A stretch of 35,114 nucleotides of DNA from a virus. The stretch is taken from positions 1-35,114 of the IMG/VR virus record IMGVR_UViG_3300040807_000712. The stretch is one strand, 5' to 3'. The notes under the pieces are model-generated. The model was not told the origin of the DNA. It saw only the letters and a list, made by a program, of their open reading frames with translations, and made no database searches. A program made the translations under genes and the position numbers. Positions 1-7,028 of this stretch are shown piece by piece (within the stretch, counting starts at the first letter, position 1; every line of letters starts with the position of its first letter).

Positions 1-122
1 AAGAAATGCCAGGTATTACTAATGAAGGTGATACAGTAAAAGGTTGGTTGACAGAAAGTGATGTTGATGCTATTATAAGTAAAATGTATTTTTTAACAGG
101 CACAACACCGAGGCAAGTATGA
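1..122 (+). CDS. 3' end of an unidentified protein (truncated by window edge)
   Basis: An open frame enters from the left edge with its first complete codon at 3, and runs 39 codons to a TGA at 120-122. It ends in ...FLTGTTPRQV. The stop overlaps the ATG of the next gene (ATGA at 119-122), the usual sign of translational coupling in a phage operon. The visible tail is mixed-charge with no motif I recognise, so no function is proposed. That it is coding is inferred from the open frame and the overlap. Confidence 0.6.
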   Translation, partial: EMPGITNEGDTVKGWLTESDVDAIISKMYFLTGTTPRQV

Positions 123-343
123 AAAAGTCAAAGTTTGAACGTTACCTAAGACCTACCGTCTTTTCGCCCAAGGGCCATTGGATGGTAGGCACTATCTGGC
201 CTATGCAAGGTAGTAAAGATAATGTTTATAATGTAGAACTACATGACAAAGGTTTTAACTGCGATTGTCCTGGATTTACATTTAGAGGTGCTTGCAAGCA
301 TTCACAAGCAGTATTAAAGAAAGTTGAAAGGGCAATGGCATGA
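119..343 (+). CDS. Mini SWIM-type zinc-finger protein
   Basis: A 74-residue protein. The C-terminal half contains CDCPGFTFRGACKH, which fits the SWIM zinc-finger signature CxC...CxH. SWIM fingers bind nucleic acid or protein in MuDR transposases, SWI2/SNF2 ATPases and bacterial proteins, usually as one part of a larger protein. Here almost the whole product is the finger plus a basic N-terminus (MKKSKFERYLR) and a basic C-terminal helix. The start has GAGG a few bases upstream and overlaps the preceding stop. The gene overlaps the ligase start by ATGA, so the two are probably co-translated. A role as a small DNA-binding accessory to ligation or replication is inferred only from this neighbour. 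Confidence 0.72.
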   Translation: MKKSKFERYLRPTVFSPKGHWMVGTIWPMQGSKDNVYNVELHDKGFNCDCPGFTFRGACKHSQAVLKKVERAMA

Positions 344-1647
344 GAACACAACCAGACGCAATTATTCGTCAACTTGAAATCCACAATAGTCGCTTAGACA
401 AAGAAGGCATTATTCGAGCGGCATACGACGAAGGATTGCCAGAGTTTTTTGAAGGTCTTACAATGGCCCTAGATCCACTTGTAACATTTGGAGTAAAGCA
501 GGTGCCTGAGCGTTCAGATGTGTTGAGTGGACAAGGATTGTCTTGGGAAGTGTTTAAAGAACTTGCCGAAAAATTACAACAGCGTGAGCTAACTGGACAT
601 GCGGCACGTGATGCTATTGAACTAGCAATGGGTGTTGCTACTACAGAACAGTGGAATGATTGGTACCGTCGTATCCTTATCAAGGACTTACGTTGCGGTG
701 TTAGTGAAAAGACTGTAAACAAAGTAGTACCTGGAACTGTACCTGTGTTTACTTGTGCTCTTGCTCATGATAGTGCCAAGCACGAAAAGAAAATGGTAGG
801 TCCTAAGCAGATTGAAATTAAACTAGACGGTGTTCGAGTACTTACAGTTATTAAAGGTGACAAAGTAGAAATGTTTAGTCGTAATGGTAAACAATTTCAC
901 AACTTTGATCACATCATTAACGAAATCAAAGAGGTGCTAAAAGAACATCCTGTACCTTATCCGCTTGTTTTAGACGGAGAAGTAATGAGTGCTAACTTTC
1001 AAGATCTTATGAAGCAGGTGCACCGTAAGGACAACGTAAAAGCGAATGATGCTGTGCTACACTTGTTTGATACTATTCCATTAGGTTGTTTCTTAAAAGG
1101 CGAGTGGGATAAACCACAGAGTTTTAGAAGCCTTATTACTAGCCATTGGGTACGTGATCATCAAAGCGTTTTAAAGCACGTACAGGCACTTGAATGGGAA
1201 GATGTAGACTTAGACACTCCTGAAGGACAACAACGCTTTGTAGAGCTTAATAAAGCGGCTGTAGACGGTGGATATGAAGGAGTTATGATCAAAGATCCTG
1301 ATGCACCGTATGAATGTAAGCGTACTCATGCTTGGCTCAAAGCAAAGCCATTTATTGAAGTAACATTGGAGGTAAAGGAGATTGAAGAAGGTACTGGCCG
1401 CAACGAAGGACGCCTTGGAGCGTTTGTCTGCGAGGGAATCGACGACGGAAGACATATTCACGTTAATGTTGGCAGCGGCTTCACTGATGCTAATCGTGAC
1501 GATTTTTGGAACAGCCGTAATGATATTATCGGCAATTTAGTAGAGGTACGAGCAGATGCTATTACGCAAAATCAAGACGGTACTTATTCGCTTCGTTTCC
1601 CAAGGTTCAAAACCTTCCGCGGATTTGAAGTCGGCGAAAAAATCTAA
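340..1647 (+). CDS. ATP-dependent DNA ligase (T4 gp30-like)
   Basis: A 435-residue protein with the nucleotidyltransferase motifs of ATP-dependent DNA ligases in order: motif I KLDGVR (161-166, adenylated Lys161), motif III FSRNGK (179-184), LDGEV (211-215), motif IV YEGVMIKDP (312-320) and motif V WLKAKP (332-337). An OB-fold-like C-terminal region follows and ends RFPRFKTFRGFE. The N-terminal ~150 residues match the helical DNA-binding region expected of this family. It seals nicks by ligase adenylation, AMP transfer to the 5' phosphate and phosphodiester formation, serving phage replication and repair. It is a little shorter than T4 gp30 (487 aa). It overlaps the SWIM gene at its start. 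All key motifs look intact. Confidence 0.95.
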   Translation: MRTQPDAIIRQLEIHNSRLDKEGIIRAAYDEGLPEFFEGLTMALDPLVTFGVKQVPERSDVLSGQGLSWEVFKELAEKLQQRELTGHAARDAIELAMGVATTEQWNDWYRRILIKDLRCGVSEKTVNKVVPGTVPVFTCALAHDSAKHEKKMVGPKQIEIKLDGVRVLTVIKGDKVEMFSRNGKQFHNFDHIINEIKEVLKEHPVPYPLVLDGEVMSANFQDLMKQVHRKDNVKANDAVLHLFDTIPLGCFLKGEWDKPQSFRSLITSHWVRDHQSVLKHVQALEWEDVDLDTPEGQQRFVELNKAAVDGGYEGVMIKDPDAPYECKRTHAWLKAKPFIEVTLEVKEIEEGTGRNEGRLGAFVCEGIDDGRHIHVNVGSGFTDANRDDFWNSRNDIIGNLVEVRADAITQNQDGTYSLRFPRFKTFRGFEVGEKI

Positions 1648-1676
1648 ACCAAACATTTGTGTATGGGATTTAGAAC

Positions 1677-1919
1677 GTGAAGGCTAAGTATGTCTTACAC
1701 GAGTTTACAATGGGCGATGTGGATGATGTAGAAATCTATGTAGCAGAGCCTATTTATAACTGGCAGCAGACACCCGAAGGCAAATGGGCAATGGAAAAAG
1801 CAGAAGATGTATACTGGACTTCTACTCCAAACCCTCACACCTATGGACACCGCATTAAGATTATTGGCACACTCAAAGATAAGTATGCTACATTCTACGA
1901 ATTAAAGAAAGCACGATGA
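1677..1919 (+). CDS. Conserved-looking small phage protein, function unknown
   Basis: An 80-residue acidic, aromatic-rich protein (VLHEFTMGDVDD near the N-terminus, then YNWQQTPEGKWAMEKA). It starts at GTG 1677, with GGGA eight bases upstream; the first in-frame ATG (1710) would delete the FTMGD segment. The stop overlaps the deaminase ATG (ATGA at 1916-1919), which supports it as a real member of the operon. I recall similar short proteins from T4-like marine phages but know no function. There are no TM segments, cysteine clusters or enzyme motifs. Confidence 0.7.
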   Translation: MKAKYVLHEFTMGDVDDVEIYVAEPIYNWQQTPEGKWAMEKAEDVYWTSTPNPHTYGHRIKIIGTLKDKYATFYELKKAR

Positions 1920-2332
1920 ATCGTATAAATCAAATGCTTACTCGGCTGGCTATTAGTTCGGGCGGATTTGAATCAAGTCGAAGAGTGCCAATGGCCGCTG
2001 GCATTACCTATAAGAAACATCTCATTTCTACAGGTGTTAATCGAAGAAAAACTCACCCAATGATGTTAGGTGAAGGATACCGCACAGATCAACTGTTTAT
2101 GCATGCCGAAGTAGACGCTATACGCAACGCTCTACGCTTGATTACACCCGAGCAACTCAAACAGTGCGACTTACACATAGTACGTGTTAAACGACCGCAT
2201 ATTGCGTCTAACAGGTGGGTATACGGTCTTGCTAAACCTTGTGCAGGCTGTTCTAATATAATCAAGAGCTATGGCATTAAAAGAGTTTTTTGGTCTGAAG
2301 ATGAGTCAAAAATACTTGACTTTGTAGCATAG
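1916..2332 (+). CDS. Zinc-dependent cytidine/dCMP deaminase-fold protein
   Basis: A 138-residue protein with the cytidine-deaminase signature: HAE at 63-65 (zinc ligand His63, proton-shuttle Glu65) and PCAGC at 108-112 (zinc ligands Cys109 and Cys112). This fold hydrolytically deaminates C, dC, dCMP or related bases. It is shorter than T4 dCMP deaminase (Cd, 193 aa). It also lacks an obvious extra N-terminal zinc site, so the substrate is uncertain. Placement directly downstream of ligase fits nucleotide-pool metabolism (dCMP to dUMP) during replication, but other deaminase-fold activities such as RNA or pterin/riboflavin deamination cannot be excluded. The start is set by the 4-nt overlap with the preceding gene. 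Confidence 0.85.
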   Translation: MNRINQMLTRLAISSGGFESSRRVPMAAGITYKKHLISTGVNRRKTHPMMLGEGYRTDQLFMHAEVDAIRNALRLITPEQLKQCDLHIVRVKRPHIASNRWVYGLAKPCAGCSNIIKSYGIKRVFWSEDESKILDFVA

Positions 2333-2376
2333 TGGCTATATAGTAATAAAATAATTGAAATTGCAAGGACAATACA

Positions 2377-3669
2377 ATGGCACTTCCAAAAACAAAACGT
2401 AAAGCACCTAGAGCTGCTCCTCGTATCAAACGAGGTGGTAAAATCGAAGCACCGGGTTGGGACGGCTGGGAAGAATGGACTGGTCAGCAGATTCATCGTC
2501 ACAGACAACACACCCGTCAGTTCTATTACGAAGAATTTAAACCCGCAGATCTTTATCCCGCAGTTTTTGAATGGATGGAAAAGAGTGGCGAGTATACTAA
2601 AGAACAAATTAAACATGCAAAAGCAATGCCTAACACTTTTATTAGTGTTACAAGTGCTATTGTTGCAAAGCAGTTTCTAAATGGAATGCCGGGGTATGTA
2701 AAAGCTGAAGATGAATATTGGCAAAGTCTTCCAGGAACAATAGGCGAAGCAAAAGATCCAAAGATATTTTTACAAAAAAGAATTGAACATTATATCGAAG
2801 AAGGCTCAAAGGTTGTTGTTGAAAAGAAAGAAGAAGCCAAAAACGAAGCTAAGAAGCATGTTCCTACGATTCAAGAACGTATTCGCGATCAAGCATACGA
2901 AATGGCAGAACCAATTGATGAATGGTTAGAAGTTTGGATTAGCGATAAAGATAACTTTGATCCTAAAGGATTTGACTTTAAAAAACATTTTAAAAAGATA
3001 CAACCTAGCCAAGCACATGCTCGTAAAATGCGATCTTTTTGGGAGTCTGAACTTGAAGACTTTAACGAACTAGAACGATTCCCTACTGCTGGCCAACTTA
3101 AGAAGATGAGCGAGTTTGAAGCAGATCAATGGGCACAACTTAAAGAAGGTTATAGTCATCTTAAAAAATCAGACATTGCAAAGTATCGCAAAGCAATTGA
3201 GACTGTAAATGCAGAGCTTGACTTTATTATTGAACAAGCAAAAGCAACACGTAAACCACGTAAGCCTAAGCAACGTTCAGCAAGTAAGATTGTTGAAAAG
3301 CTCAAGTTTAACAAAGCAGATGACAAGTATTCACTTGCATCAATTGATCCTACACTTATTGTAGGTGCAAACGAGCTTTGGGTGTTTAATGTTAAAACAC
3401 GTAAACTAGGTAAGTATGTTGCATCTAATGTAGACCCTAAAGGACTAATGCGCGATGGTACAGGTCTTAGTGTAAAAGGTACAACTATTATCGGATTTGA
3501 TGAAAAGAGCAGTGTACAAAAAACTTTGCGTAAGCCAGAAGAACAACTAAAAGAGTTCAAAGCTGCAGGCAAAGTTGCACTACGCAAGTTCTTAGAAGAA
3601 ATCAATACTACAGATACCAAACTAAATGGTCGCTGTAATCCTGATACAGTGCTTCTAAAGGTATCTTGA
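2377..3669 (+). CDS. Unidentified 430-residue phage protein
   Basis: The start ATG has AAGGA ten bases upstream (GCAAGGACAATACAATG). The N-terminus is strongly basic (KTKRKAPRAAPRIKRGGK). It is followed by a Trp/Tyr-rich stretch (PGWDGWEEWTG, RQFYYEEF), a charged helical region (KKEEAKNEAKK), another basic patch (ATRKPRKPKQRS, about 291-302), and a more globular C-terminal segment with LWVFNVKTRKLGKYV. No catalytic motif is visible. The basic patches could bind DNA, or the protein could be internal to the virion. Its stop abuts the fibre-like gene at 3666/3681. I do not recognise a named family. Confidence 0.8.
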   Translation: MALPKTKRKAPRAAPRIKRGGKIEAPGWDGWEEWTGQQIHRHRQHTRQFYYEEFKPADLYPAVFEWMEKSGEYTKEQIKHAKAMPNTFISVTSAIVAKQFLNGMPGYVKAEDEYWQSLPGTIGEAKDPKIFLQKRIEHYIEEGSKVVVEKKEEAKNEAKKHVPTIQERIRDQAYEMAEPIDEWLEVWISDKDNFDPKGFDFKKHFKKIQPSQAHARKMRSFWESELEDFNELERFPTAGQLKKMSEFEADQWAQLKEGYSHLKKSDIAKYRKAIETVNAELDFIIEQAKATRKPRKPKQRSASKIVEKLKFNKADDKYSLASIDPTLIVGANELWVFNVKTRKLGKYVASNVDPKGLMRDGTGLSVKGTTIIGFDEKSSVQKTLRKPEEQLKEFKAAGKVALRKFLEEINTTDTKLNGRCNPDTVLLKVS

Positions 3670-3675
3670 TAAATA
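3668..3675 (+). promoter_or_regulatory. Possible late promoter GATAAATA
   Basis: GATAAATA matches the NATAAATA form of the T4-type late promoter reported for marine T4-like phages. It overlaps the stop codon of the upstream gene and ends only 5 nt before the ATG at 3681. If it acts at -10, transcription would start at about that ATG. That gives a leaderless message, unlike the 20-21 nt spacing seen elsewhere here. It may be coincidental. Confidence 0.3.
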
Positions 3676-3680
3676 GTTAT

Positions 3681-4820
3681 ATGAAGAACAAATCAGTTGA
3701 CCCAATAACTCTAAAACATTCGCAAGAAGGTTTGATTCAGTTAGCAGAATTGCTAGGAACACTAGCAACAGTGCCAAGTGATGTAAAGCCTAATGTGGAC
3801 GATATTCCTCAGGGTGGAATAAGCGGAAATAAAATTAATGGCGGAACTATTAGTAATTTTAGTTCTGTTGGTATTAAAGACAGTGCTACTAAGTTATCTG
3901 TACTAATAGACGACGATGGTATTAGTACAGATAAAATAGATGTTGACGAAGTAGTAGGCGATACTACAGTATCCGGAAACTTAGATGTAGACGGTGATCT
4001 TACTGTCCGCAAAATATATGCAGATGAAATTGCAGGCGACCTAAGAAATAGTTCTTCAAAATCCTTAGAGTTTAGTGCTACAGACGGAACAGTATACAAC
4101 AAAGGTTTGTTGTGGCAAGGCGATGGCACATCAAAACAACTAGTATTAAAGAATAATCCAGTCAGACTGTGGTCTAGTATTAGTATTGATATGGCTAGAG
4201 ATGCTGCTTATTATATTGGTAGTGAGCCGGTAATATCATCATCAGGATTAGGAAATAGCGTTAGATCAAGCAAACTAAGATCTGTAGGTACACTTGAGTC
4301 TTTAGATGTTGCTGGACATGTTTCGTTTGGCGATGGTTTTAGATATAATACTGATACTGATAGACTAGGTATTGGTACTGAGCAACCAAATGGTAACTTC
4401 GCAGTGCAAGGCTGGGGAAGTGAGTTTGTAGTTGATGTAGACGACACTGACATTCGTATTGGTGCATTTAGTAATTCAGGTGTTCATTTAATTACAGATG
4501 ATACTCCTAGAATTAGTATTAGTAAATCAGGCAAGGTTGAATTCGGTATTAGAGGTGCTAATTCAGCAGATGTAAATATACACGGCAAACTTGGTATTGG
4601 AGTAACATCAGTTAATGATGTATCTCTAGAAACTAACGGTTCTGTTAGATTTGAAGGTAAAAAGTTTGCAGTATCTAATACAGAACCTGTAGACGGAAAT
4701 TGGAACAAAGGCGACATTGTTTGGAATTCAGATCCAAGACCTACATCATATGTAGGATGGGTATGCGTTAAAAGCGGAACTCCAGGCGAATGGAAAACTT
4801 TTGGTTCTATATCAGTTTAA
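3681..4820 (+). CDS. Fibre-like virion structural protein
   Basis: 379 residues from ATG 3681. An in-frame TTG at 3666, with AAAGG upstream and overlapping the previous stop, is an alternative start adding five residues. The sequence is poor in cysteine and rich in G, S, D, V and I, with short beta-strand repeats typical of trimeric phage fibres: GNLDVDGDLTVRKIYADEI in the middle, then RLGIGTEQPNGNFAVQG, and later KLGIGV. The C-terminus (NWNKGDIVWNSDPRPTSYVG...GTPGEWKTFG) resembles the tip domains of phage and bacteriocin fibres. Probably a virion appendage or receptor-binding protein, by sequence style only. The next gene has its own late promoter. Confidence 0.78.
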   Translation: MKNKSVDPITLKHSQEGLIQLAELLGTLATVPSDVKPNVDDIPQGGISGNKINGGTISNFSSVGIKDSATKLSVLIDDDGISTDKIDVDEVVGDTTVSGNLDVDGDLTVRKIYADEIAGDLRNSSSKSLEFSATDGTVYNKGLLWQGDGTSKQLVLKNNPVRLWSSISIDMARDAAYYIGSEPVISSSGLGNSVRSSKLRSVGTLESLDVAGHVSFGDGFRYNTDTDRLGIGTEQPNGNFAVQGWGSEFVVDVDDTDIRIGAFSNSGVHLITDDTPRISISKSGKVEFGIRGANSADVNIHGKLGIGVTSVNDVSLETNGSVRFEGKKFAVSNTEPVDGNWNKGDIVWNSDPRPTSYVGWVCVKSGTPGEWKTFGSISV

Positions 4821-4848
4821 AACTAAACATAATCCTAACAATAATCAC

Positions 4849-4856
4849 TATAAATA
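4849..4856 (+). promoter_or_regulatory. T4-type late promoter TATAAATA
   Basis: A perfect match to the T4 late promoter box, in the 74-nt non-coding gap between the fibre gene and the two-TM gene, 38 nt before its ATG. In T4 this box is recognised by the sigma-like gp55 with gp33 and the gp45 clamp. The expected transcription start is about 4862. It probably drives the genes from 4895 onward late in infection. Confidence 0.72.
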
Positions 4857-4862
4857 TTTGTG

Positions 4863-4882
4863 CTAGAACACTAAGTTTCTAG
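4863..4882 (+). promoter_or_regulatory. Hairpin at predicted 5' end of late transcript
   Basis: CTAGAA (4863-4868) and TTCTAG (4877-4882) form a perfect 6-bp stem with an 8-nt loop. It starts where transcription from the upstream TATAAATA box should begin and ends just before the AAAGGGAAA ribosome-binding site of the gene at 4895. It could protect the 5' end or modulate translation. It is not a terminator, since no U tract follows. Confidence 0.4.
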
Positions 4883-4894
4883 AAAGGGAAATCT

Positions 4895-5209
4895 ATGTAT
4901 AAAAAAACAGAAAAAGAGGCACAATACTGGCGTTATGCGGCGTGGACACTACCATTTGTCGCACTAGCCATCCTTATAGGCGAAAAACTACTAGGCTTTG
5001 ATACAGCACCTACATCAATCGTAATCGCTGTTACATTTGTCGCAACCACTGTATTCTGGTGGTGGTGGGCGATAAGTAAAATAGTATATATGATAAAATG
5101 TTCTCACAGAGTAGAGAGTAATTTTGAAGCAATAAAAAATGAACTAAGCGAGATAAAAAAAGATGTGGGCAATAGGCAACGGAGAGAGCCGGACTCCGAT
5201 CAAGATTGA
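4895..5209 (+). CDS. Small two-TM membrane protein
   Basis: A 104-residue protein preceded by AAAGGGAAA. It has two predicted membrane segments, about residues 14-34 (WTLPFVALAILIGEKLLGF) and 39-67 (IVIAVTFVATTVFWWWWAI). A charged, probably coiled-coil tail (RVESNFEAIKNELSEIKKD) follows. The run of four tryptophans at the end of TM2 is distinctive. The size and topology would fit a holin or an inner-membrane host-takeover protein, but no lysis partner is nearby, so neither is claimed. The last 47 nt overlap the next gene in another frame. Confidence 0.8.
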   Translation: MYKKTEKEAQYWRYAAWTLPFVALAILIGEKLLGFDTAPTSIVIAVTFVATTVFWWWWAISKIVYMIKCSHRVESNFEAIKNELSEIKKDVGNRQRREPDSDQD

Positions 5210-5762
5210 TCTTCTCGAAGGTCCAAAAGTAGGGTGTAATGCCCTATGGAGAGATTACTACACTGATTATCTAGTATGTGTTGATAAACGTATGATGTCA
5301 GAATGTTTGCGAGCAAACGTAAATGGCAAAGGCACATTACTATATACAAGATCTGATTGGTATGATAGATTTATAGCAGAACGTGTTCGTCCAGTTCCGC
5401 CATTGCCTTATAAAGGTGACGAAAGAGCAGACGAACCCTTTCATTGGGGTAGCGGACCGTATGCTATACTTATTGCTGCAATGTATGCAAAAGAAGGATT
5501 TGTCAATCTAATAGGTTTTGACCTATACAGTAAAGACAAACTTGTTAATAACATCTATAAAAACACACCTAACTATTCGATATCTAATAAAAGAGCAGTA
5601 GATCCAAGATATTGGATACATCAAACAGGTATGATTTTTAACTGTTTTCCTAAAATTCAGTTTGTTATATATCAAACCGACAATTGGGAAATGCCAACAG
5701 CCTGGAATTATCCTAATGTAAAGGTTGACAATATAAGTAATATCATATATAATAAAGACTAA
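5163..5762 (+). CDS. GNGxSR-motif protein, possible nucleotide-sugar/glycan enzyme
   Basis: A 199-residue protein starting MWAIGNGESR, with the start 47 nt inside the preceding gene; no later methionine would keep this motif. The GNGxSR opening, the internal WGSGPYAILIAAMYA and NLIGFDLYSKDKLVNNIYK recall DUF115/CST-type sialyltransferase-like proteins, where an N-terminal GNGPS-type loop binds nucleotide-sugar. That similarity is by eye and weak. I recall related proteins in T4-like marine phages without known function. A GT-A-like glycosyltransferase two genes downstream (6272) makes a glycan or surface-modification role plausible. Cytoplasmic: no signal peptide or TM segment. Confidence 0.7.
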   Translation: MWAIGNGESRTPIKIDLLEGPKVGCNALWRDYYTDYLVCVDKRMMSECLRANVNGKGTLLYTRSDWYDRFIAERVRPVPPLPYKGDERADEPFHWGSGPYAILIAAMYAKEGFVNLIGFDLYSKDKLVNNIYKNTPNYSISNKRAVDPRYWIHQTGMIFNCFPKIQFVIYQTDNWEMPTAWNYPNVKVDNISNIIYNKD

Positions 5763-5824
5763 CTAATAGGACTTGGCGTCAACCCTTCTAATTCTGCCGC
5801 CACATATTTATAGGAGAAAAATAT

Positions 5825-6271
5825 ATGGCATATTACAGCACAAAACATTACGGACACAACATTGGTTTATCAGCAGTATTCCGTCAACCTAATGCAGAGC
5901 ATTCACACTGTCATTTGCTACACGGTTACAGTCTAGCATTTACATTTACATTTGGTTGTGATCATTTAGATAACAAGAACTGGGCAGTAGACTTTGGTGG
6001 ACTAAAACCGCTTAAAGCATGGCTAGAAGATCACTTTGATCACAAAGTAGCAGTAGATGCAAACGATCCAGAAATGGAAACTATGATAATGCTAGAAAAT
6101 TTAGGACTAGCGGAAATTAGAGTTTTTGATGGTGTTGGTGCAGAGAAGTTTGCAGAACACGCATTCAACTTTGCAGACAAACTTGTACGTGAACAAACAG
6201 ACAATCGCTGTTATTGTGTACGAGTAGAATGTGCAGAGCACGGAGCAAATTCAGCAATCTACGAGGCATAA
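5825..6271 (+). CDS. QueD-like 6-carboxy/6-pyruvoyl-tetrahydropterin synthase family protein
   Basis: A 148-residue protein with AGGAG eight bases before the ATG. The T-fold landmarks are present: SAVFRQ (16-21), CHLLHGY (29-35) corresponding to the C-x3-HGH site, NWAVDFGGLK (52-61) and FDHKV (71-75). The C-terminal VRVECAEHGANSAIY carries the substrate-binding Glu region. Canonical QueD makes 6-carboxytetrahydropterin from dihydroneopterin triphosphate on the way to preQ0 and queuosine. Here the usual His of the first site reads Phe19 and HGH reads HGY, so two of three zinc ligands seem changed, with Cys29 and His33 kept. I recall marine bacterial and phage relatives with the same FRQ...HGY pattern. 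Pathway membership is therefore uncertain; no queC, queE or folE is in this window. Confidence 0.82.
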   Translation: MAYYSTKHYGHNIGLSAVFRQPNAEHSHCHLLHGYSLAFTFTFGCDHLDNKNWAVDFGGLKPLKAWLEDHFDHKVAVDANDPEMETMIMLENLGLAEIRVFDGVGAEKFAEHAFNFADKLVREQTDNRCYCVRVECAEHGANSAIYEA

Positions 6272-6985
6272 ATGCAAGACCGCTGGTTCGTATGCTTAAA
6301 GCACGGGACTAAGTATGATGCAGAGTATGTGAATACTCTGCATTCTATGTTCAAACGAAATGCACCTAGTGATGTTCGTTTTGCTTGTTACACCGATAAC
6401 AGAAATAATATTAATAAAGATATTGAAACTTTTGATTTACCATTTGTTGGCAATGTAACAGGTTGGTGGTACAAGCCTTTATTTTTTAAACCTGATTTAC
6501 CTACTCAAGGTACAATATTATATTCAGACCTAGACGTCATAATCTTTAATGACATTGGCAAATTTTATGATGTATATCCTAACAAGTTTTGTATACTTAG
6601 AGACTTTACAAGAAAAATGCGCCCCGATTGGCCTAAGTTTAACAGCAGCATTTTTAGATTAGAAGTCGGCAGTCATTCTTACGTTTATGAAAATTTTATT
6701 AAAGATCCTCGCAAGCACATAAGATTACATCACGGCGATCAAGATTATATCTACGAACAAGTTATAAAAGGTAATCATTTATATCAATTGTATCCTGACA
6801 GTTGGGCACAAAGTTATAAGTGGGAAATGCGCAACATGGCAAAGATAACTAGAATAGACGGAGTTCGAACATTTGCTGAAAAAGGACATCCGTACATTAA
6901 GAAAGATACAAGCATAGCAGTATTTCACGGACAACCTAATCCTCGAGAATGTAACGATGATTGGGTGATTGACAATTGGAAATAA
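6272..6985 (+). CDS. GT-A-like glycosyltransferase
   Basis: A 237-residue protein whose ATG follows directly after the preceding stop. It shows a GT-A-type arrangement: an N-terminal strand-rich region, WWYKPLFF (65-72), ILYSDLDVII (82-91) with DLD at 86-88 as the likely metal/nucleotide-sugar DxD motif, FNSSIF (123-128), GDQDYIY (155-161) and a C-terminal FHGQPNP (218-224). These fit the nucleotide-diphospho-sugar transferase superfamily. Donor and acceptor are unknown; virion fibres, DNA or host surface glycans are all possible. It sits between the QueD-like gene and uvsE in one run of genes. Confidence 0.75.
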   Translation: MQDRWFVCLKHGTKYDAEYVNTLHSMFKRNAPSDVRFACYTDNRNNINKDIETFDLPFVGNVTGWWYKPLFFKPDLPTQGTILYSDLDVIIFNDIGKFYDVYPNKFCILRDFTRKMRPDWPKFNSSIFRLEVGSHSYVYENFIKDPRKHIRLHHGDQDYIYEQVIKGNHLYQLYPDSWAQSYKWEMRNMAKITRIDGVRTFAEKGHPYIKKDTSIAVFHGQPNPRECNDDWVIDNWK

Positions 6986-7028
6986 AGGTGTTATAATGGA
7001 TTTGAAATTTACAACTTGCGGAGACTAT

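Noticed and set aside
1648-1676. An open frame crossing the end of the ligase gene (...NICVWDLEREG), hinting at a frameshifted extension.
   Set aside because: No start signal in that frame, and the ligase already ends with its expected C-terminal RFPRFKTFRGF region.
2269-2616. Minus-strand open frame of 115 codons opposite the deaminase and 430-residue genes.
   Set aside because: It crosses two well-supported plus-strand genes and the gap between them, has no clear ribosome site, and reads like low-complexity shadow translation.
3156-3620. Minus-strand open frame of 154 codons.
   Set aside because: Lies wholly inside the 430-residue gene. The composition (Ser/Leu-rich) is typical of a reverse-strand shadow.
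5805-5812. TATTTATA, a perfect late promoter box read on the minus strand.
   Set aside because: It would drive antisense RNA into plus-strand genes with no minus-strand gene downstream. In AT-rich DNA a single hit may be chance.
5763-5824. Possible preQ1 riboswitch or structured leader before the QueD-like gene (TGGCG at 5774-5778 pairing with CGCCA at 5798-5802).
   Set aside because: Only a 5-bp stem with a 19-nt loop, and no match to the preQ1-I aptamer pattern I know. It is too weak to call.
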